13,747 bases of DNA from Candidatus Aciduliprofundum sp. (lineage in GTDB: Archaea > Thermoplasmatota > Thermoplasmata > Thermoplasmatales > Aciduliprofundaceae). How positions within the stretch are numbered: position 1 is the stretch's first letter; the number at the start of each line of letters is the position of its first letter. Made by a program: the position numbers and the translations under genes. The stretch covers positions 1 through 13,747 of the forward strand of contig WAKY01000061.1 in the NCBI GenBank assembly GCA_015523135.1, written 5' to 3'. Under the pieces are notes generated by a model, which did not search any database, was not told where the DNA came from, and saw only the letters and a program-made list of their open reading frames with translations. Shown here in pieces: positions 12,101-13,747 of the stretch.

Positions 12101-13493
12101 TCGTATCAAAATCAGTTGGTACGCTCTGTATATTGAGCTTTATCTTCTGCAAGTTCGTCTGTATCATTATACCTGCTTCAGCTCTTATAGGATCATAATC
12201 CTTAGGTGGTGTGAGAATTGTTTCCTTAATTGGACTTCCGTCAGGAGCATGCCTCCACCCATCAGCTCCAACCTTATAACCATGACTATCTAGAACCTGC
12301 TGAGCTGCATTCAGATCGAAGGGTGGTGGAATTGCAGACGTATTAACATAAGCACCAGAAGTGATGGATATAGGAACGGTACCCTTTGTACCATAGCCCT
12401 GCATTAATGTAGTTACAATGTAATCTTTATTTATTGAATAAGCAACTGCCTGTCTAAATGCAAGGTCATTCATTGGTCCTTTTCTCATATTGAATGCCAA
12501 ATAGAAGAATCCCTGATCATCAACAATTGTTGCGCCTATATGAGGATCTGTCTTCAGCTGGTTATAATAACCTGGTGGTATGGACCAATCAATAAACTGA
12601 ACATCTCCTCTCTTAAGAGCAAGAACTGCAGTATCCAAGGTGTTGTAAATTCTGAATGTTATTGTCTTTATATATTCAGGATACCAAGGCCACTGCTGTC
12701 CTTTCCACTGAGTATACATACCTTTACCCCAGTAATTTGGATAAACTGAAATTCTCACATAATTACCAGGTTTCCATTCATCAAACTTGAAAGGACCTGT
12801 ACCAATCAAAGCTGCAGGATCGTTTACCCAGGTCATATCTAAAGTCATATCATCACTATCACCGGTACCTGCAGATACTAGGTGATTTACCCATATATGC
12901 TCAGGTATTATAGTATTACCCAAGGTAACCTGATAGAACAATGGATACGGATAGTTTAGATGGAATTCTACCGTGTATTTATCCTTTGCAACAACACCTA
13001 TATGAGACACTCCATTTCCATCCCAGCGAGGCCACTTTGGTGTCGGCCAGTAAAGGCATTGAAGGCTTGTCTTATACAAGGAGTCAAAATACAAGGTCTG
13101 ATAGCTAAACACAACATCCTCAGCTGTGAGAGGCTGACCATCCTGGAATGTCACGTTCTGCCTCAATTCCACTGTAATATTCAAACCATCTGGCGTTGTA
13201 GCCATTGCACTCTTAGCTATAACTGGGTAAGGTATCAAGTCAGGTGTGTATGCATAAAGGCTCTCAAAAGACCAACCGAGTGCATCAAATTTCCACACTG
13301 TATTAGTTGCAGGATCAAATATATTCAGATTTGGAATGTCCTGCTGAAATGCAACTATTAGATTGCCATTGTTTGCAGAAACATTGGGAGCTGCCGCAGC
13401 AGCATTCCCGGACATCACTGAAAAGCCACTGAGTAACATCGCTGCTAACACTAAAGTCACTAACAATATTTTCTTTATACTTCTTTCGTTCAT
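9156..13493 (-). CDS. Giant membrane-anchored family 5 solute-binding protein with Ig-like stalk
   Basis: 1445 residues; ordinary family 5 binding proteins have about 550-650. Order: signal peptide (1 to about 35, ending in five Ala, no lipobox Cys); oligopeptide-type binding domain (about 40-585) with VELRQNVTFQDGQPLTAEDV, IGTGPFKFDEWKPGNY, FRQAVAYSINKDYI; ten Gly (591-600); about six Ig-like repeats (612-1300), most with a T(D/N)--G-A-F-(Y)TAP-like strand at 663, 772, 898, 1027, 1143 and 1259; coiled coil (about 1308-1366); membrane helix (1369-1390), then GKKSGGK and a 45-residue tail containing 29 Glu. There are 21 N-x-S/T sequons, 17 of them in the stalk. The layout implies an extracellular receptor on a long glycosylated stalk with an acidic cytoplasmic tail. 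Peptide uptake is likely by family. No permease or ATPase gene is adjacent. A strong GGGAGGATG site precedes the ATG. The domains are certain; the role is inferred. Confidence 0.93.
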   Translation of the reverse strand: MNERSIKKILLVTLVLAAMLLSGFSVMSGNAAAAAPNVSANNGNLIVAFQQDIPNLNIFDPATNTVWKFDALGWSFESLYAYTPDLIPYPVIAKSAMATTPDGLNITVELRQNVTFQDGQPLTAEDVVFSYQTLYFDSLYKTSLQCLYWPTPKWPRWDGNGVSHIGVVAKDKYTVEFHLNYPYPLFYQVTLGNTIIPEHIWVNHLVSAGTGDSDDMTLDMTWVNDPAALIGTGPFKFDEWKPGNYVRISVYPNYWGKGMYTQWKGQQWPWYPEYIKTITFRIYNTLDTAVLALKRGDVQFIDWSIPPGYYNQLKTDPHIGATIVDDQGFFYLAFNMRKGPMNDLAFRQAVAYSINKDYIVTTLMQGYGTKGTVPISITSGAYVNTSAIPPPFDLNAAQQVLDSHGYKVGADGWRHAPDGSPIKETILTPPKDYDPIRAEAGIMIQTNLQKIKLNIQSVPTDFDTIVSKAFVQVSFDMYILGWGVGAFPETYLEDFFASWNAAPVGYNTPGYANPTVDKLLIEIRTDMNTQDRINKIKEIEGILVHDLPYDTLYYRKNIMAYYKDAWQGWVAAYGTIWNGFSLGVLHPPTSGGGGGGGGGGHHPGPITNVTGKTLTGVVPHLYVPNVAYAGQSINGAFYVTDANGLPIKDVNVAIYASNGVWANGTTGDSGGFAFSVPLKFQLYDKPITLTYSFSVNMNGHSYNFTGSQEVTVYLPKNVAKVKLSIDKPILTPGASAVVTAKVTDLYAHPLAGVNVTILTEETAGSIEPYNVTNSDGIATFHYTAPTMISNINAVDIVKAKINVNNTILTNLQTGTLFIPIQSQGSSWYKVMIEHVSSYGITAGKSTDITVKVVDINGNPVANHDVYVAAYYSNATDPNWYGEQTVPAWGVQWDSTQKTTDSNGEATFTLTATENANIPVIVEAYTQDTYMAPDSVQIYVGNDTGFDPYIGAWTGLYAMDMQLNKVTAGNGQQVQVTMTVYDASTNAPLANASVFMAVFGTDYGFGADWANNAGTYVWWAGQSVIWGTTDANGQFSYTLNTSALRADQPIFVSAWMDAYGYGFSAIYTGLGFDYPYLFGVKDSFVLQRAPIMGISDIMVNEFYLSDNITTTMMTLKVVDMNGPLAGVTVSADWSLGNYKNSTTATTNAQGIAQFNITIEPTIADSIVSVSILLSSTDHAMELNYEYDIPFLSGTSELSNVSVFSCLKVMTGSTSTYVDMVPYKGKAMIRMQLVGGLEGRPIAGEKVTLSTPAGTVDQATKVTDANGIVVFNYTAPDILLPAHYVFEVYSQSGAMYYFGVEVAGKFNNTLEISDYINSLNQKIADQSSQIQDLQNKYNNLNTEYNNLQDKYSSLQANYTDLGKQKDQAVTMQYVWLSLFIIMLIIAIVMYYAGKKSGGKTPPSEEETTEEEETEEEEQPTEEIEEESEEGSEEEEPETSEEEENKEE
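11694..11723 (-). repeat. Ten-glycine codon run (hinge between binding domain and stalk)
   Basis: Residues 591-600 of the giant protein are all Gly, followed by HHPGP. The DNA is a GC-rich imperfect trinucleotide run (GGT, GGC and GGA codons) in an AT-rich gene, so length change by slippage is possible. It sits exactly at the border between the solute-binding domain and the first Ig-like repeat. Confidence 0.85.
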
Positions 13494-13500
13494 ATTTACA

Positions 13501-13509
13501 TCCTCCCTA
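13501..13509 (-). promoter_or_regulatory. Strong Shine-Dalgarno for the giant surface-protein gene
   Basis: The minus strand reads TAGGGAGGA here, containing GGAGG about eight to ten bases before the ATG at 13493. It fixes the start, and with the roughly 60-base leader suggests high translation. Confidence 0.7.
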
Positions 13510-13535
13510 CTTTTTTACACTCCTTCTATTGGGTT

Positions 13536-13564
13536 ATAGAGGAGTGCAGTGGTCAGCCCTCTAT
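13536..13564. repeat. 7-base inverted repeat at the predicted transcript start of the giant gene
   Basis: ATAGAGG at 13536-13542 and CCTCTAT at 13558-13564, separated by 15 bases. The predicted transcript start (25 bases from the TATA-like box) is near 13553, inside the loop. The same CCTCTAT occurs again at the start of the divergent glycosyltransferase gene. Confidence 0.45.
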
Positions 13565-13573
13565 GGAAATTTT

Positions 13574-13589
13574 CCTATATAAATTTTTT
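13574..13589 (-). promoter_or_regulatory. Promoter (TATA and upstream element) of the giant surface-protein gene
   Basis: The minus strand reads AAAAAATTTATATAGG, a strong archaeal TATA box with an A-rich segment just upstream where the BRE lies. A start near 13553 gives a leader of about 60 bases, longer than for most genes here. Confidence 0.6.
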
Positions 13590-13621
13590 GAAAAATCCTA
13601 ATTTAAACCTTTCTCCACCAA

Positions 13622-13633
13622 GTATTTAAAAAC
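13622..13633 (+). promoter_or_regulatory. TATA-like box for the glycosyltransferase gene
   Basis: GTATTTAAAAAC is centred 25 bases before the ATG at 13652, implying a leaderless transcript. It lies about 40 bases from the divergent promoter of the giant gene. Confidence 0.5.
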
Positions 13634-13651
13634 TTAAAGAGATACACCTCT

Positions 13652-13747
13652 ATGAAATTTCTCCATATCAGCGATGTTGCCTTGCCACATATCGGGGGTG
13701 TTGAGTATGTAGTCCATAGATATTCCACCATGCAAAGAAAAGATGGA
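13652..13747 (+). CDS. GT4-type glycosyltransferase (partial, N-terminus only)
   Basis: Only 32 codons are inside the window; the gene runs off the right edge. The peptide starts MKFLHISDVALPHIGGVEYV and continues VHRYSTMQRKDG. A first beta strand followed by P--GGVE--V is the standard N-terminus of family 4 glycosyltransferases (GT-B fold), which transfer sugars from nucleotide sugars to lipids, polysaccharides or glycoprotein glycans. No Shine-Dalgarno is present; the TATA-like box 25 bases upstream supports this start. It is divergent from the heavily sequon-bearing surface protein, so a role in surface glycosylation is possible but unproven. Substrate and exact subfamily cannot be told from 32 residues. 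Confidence 0.75.
   Translation, partial: MKFLHISDVALPHIGGVEYVVHRYSTMQRKDG

Noticed and set aside
12960..13361. Open frame of 133 codons on the plus strand inside the giant gene
   Set aside because: It is antisense to the conserved solute-binding domain and has no ribosome binding site or recognisable domain.
13494..13553. Riboswitch in the leader of the giant gene
   Set aside because: The leader is only about 60 bases, with one weak 7-base inverted repeat that spans the predicted start; there is no recognisable aptamer.

Overview
The window looks like ordinary chromosome from a euryarchaeon. Archaeal core genes are present: ribosomal protein S6e followed by translation factor aIF2-gamma, an archaeal-length PheRS beta chain and a single-OB-fold SSB of the Sulfolobus type. 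Many genes have a TATA-like box 23-27 bases before the ATG and no Shine-Dalgarno sequence, which suggests leaderless transcripts. The AT-rich composition, the Sulfolobus-type SSB in an otherwise euryarchaeal gene set, and a very large peptide-binding surface protein fit the Thermoplasmata, perhaps an Aciduliprofundum (DHVE2)-like heterotrophic peptide fermenter. That placement is inference; no 16S gene is present.

Layout. 1-534 (-): a nuoE-nuoF pair, with NuoF cut by the window edge, encoding the NADH-oxidising part of a complex I, hydrogenase or dehydrogenase. 623-1409 (+): a polytopic membrane protein whose reading frame is broken. 1383-1922 (-): a MobA-like nucleotidyltransferase. 2033-2617 (+): a small winged-helix-like hypothetical. 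2618-4230 (-): the rps6e-eif2g operon. 4326-4520 (+) and 4521-4916 (-): two small zinc-binding hypotheticals meeting stop to stop. 4950-6424 (-): two overlapping KaiC/RadA-like ATPase genes, divergent from an ssb gene at 6574-6987 (+). 7036-7503 (+): a SLOG/LOG-like Rossmann protein. 7535-9142 (+): pheT. 9156-13493 (-): a 1445-residue surface protein. 13652-13747 (+): the start of a GT4-type glycosyltransferase, divergent from the giant gene.

The most unusual item is the giant protein. It joins a signal peptide, a family 5 (peptide/oligopeptide) ABC solute-binding domain, a ten-glycine hinge, about six Ig-like repeats, a coiled coil, one membrane helix and a cytoplasmic tail made mostly of glutamate. 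It carries 21 N-glycosylation sequons, 17 of them in the stalk. It has no adjacent transporter permease or ATPase, but sits beside a glycosyltransferase gene. Also worth a second look are the frameshifted membrane gene, a NuoE lacking one of its four usual cluster cysteines, an aIF2-gamma with an altered zinc knuckle, and the KaiC-like pair with changed catalytic positions next to ssb.

No stretch longer than 300 bases lacks a gene. I saw no tRNA, rRNA, CRISPR array, insertion sequence or attachment site. The window is gene-dense, with overlapping operon junctions (TGATG or ATGA) and convergent genes that abut with gaps of 0 to 13 bases or overlap.
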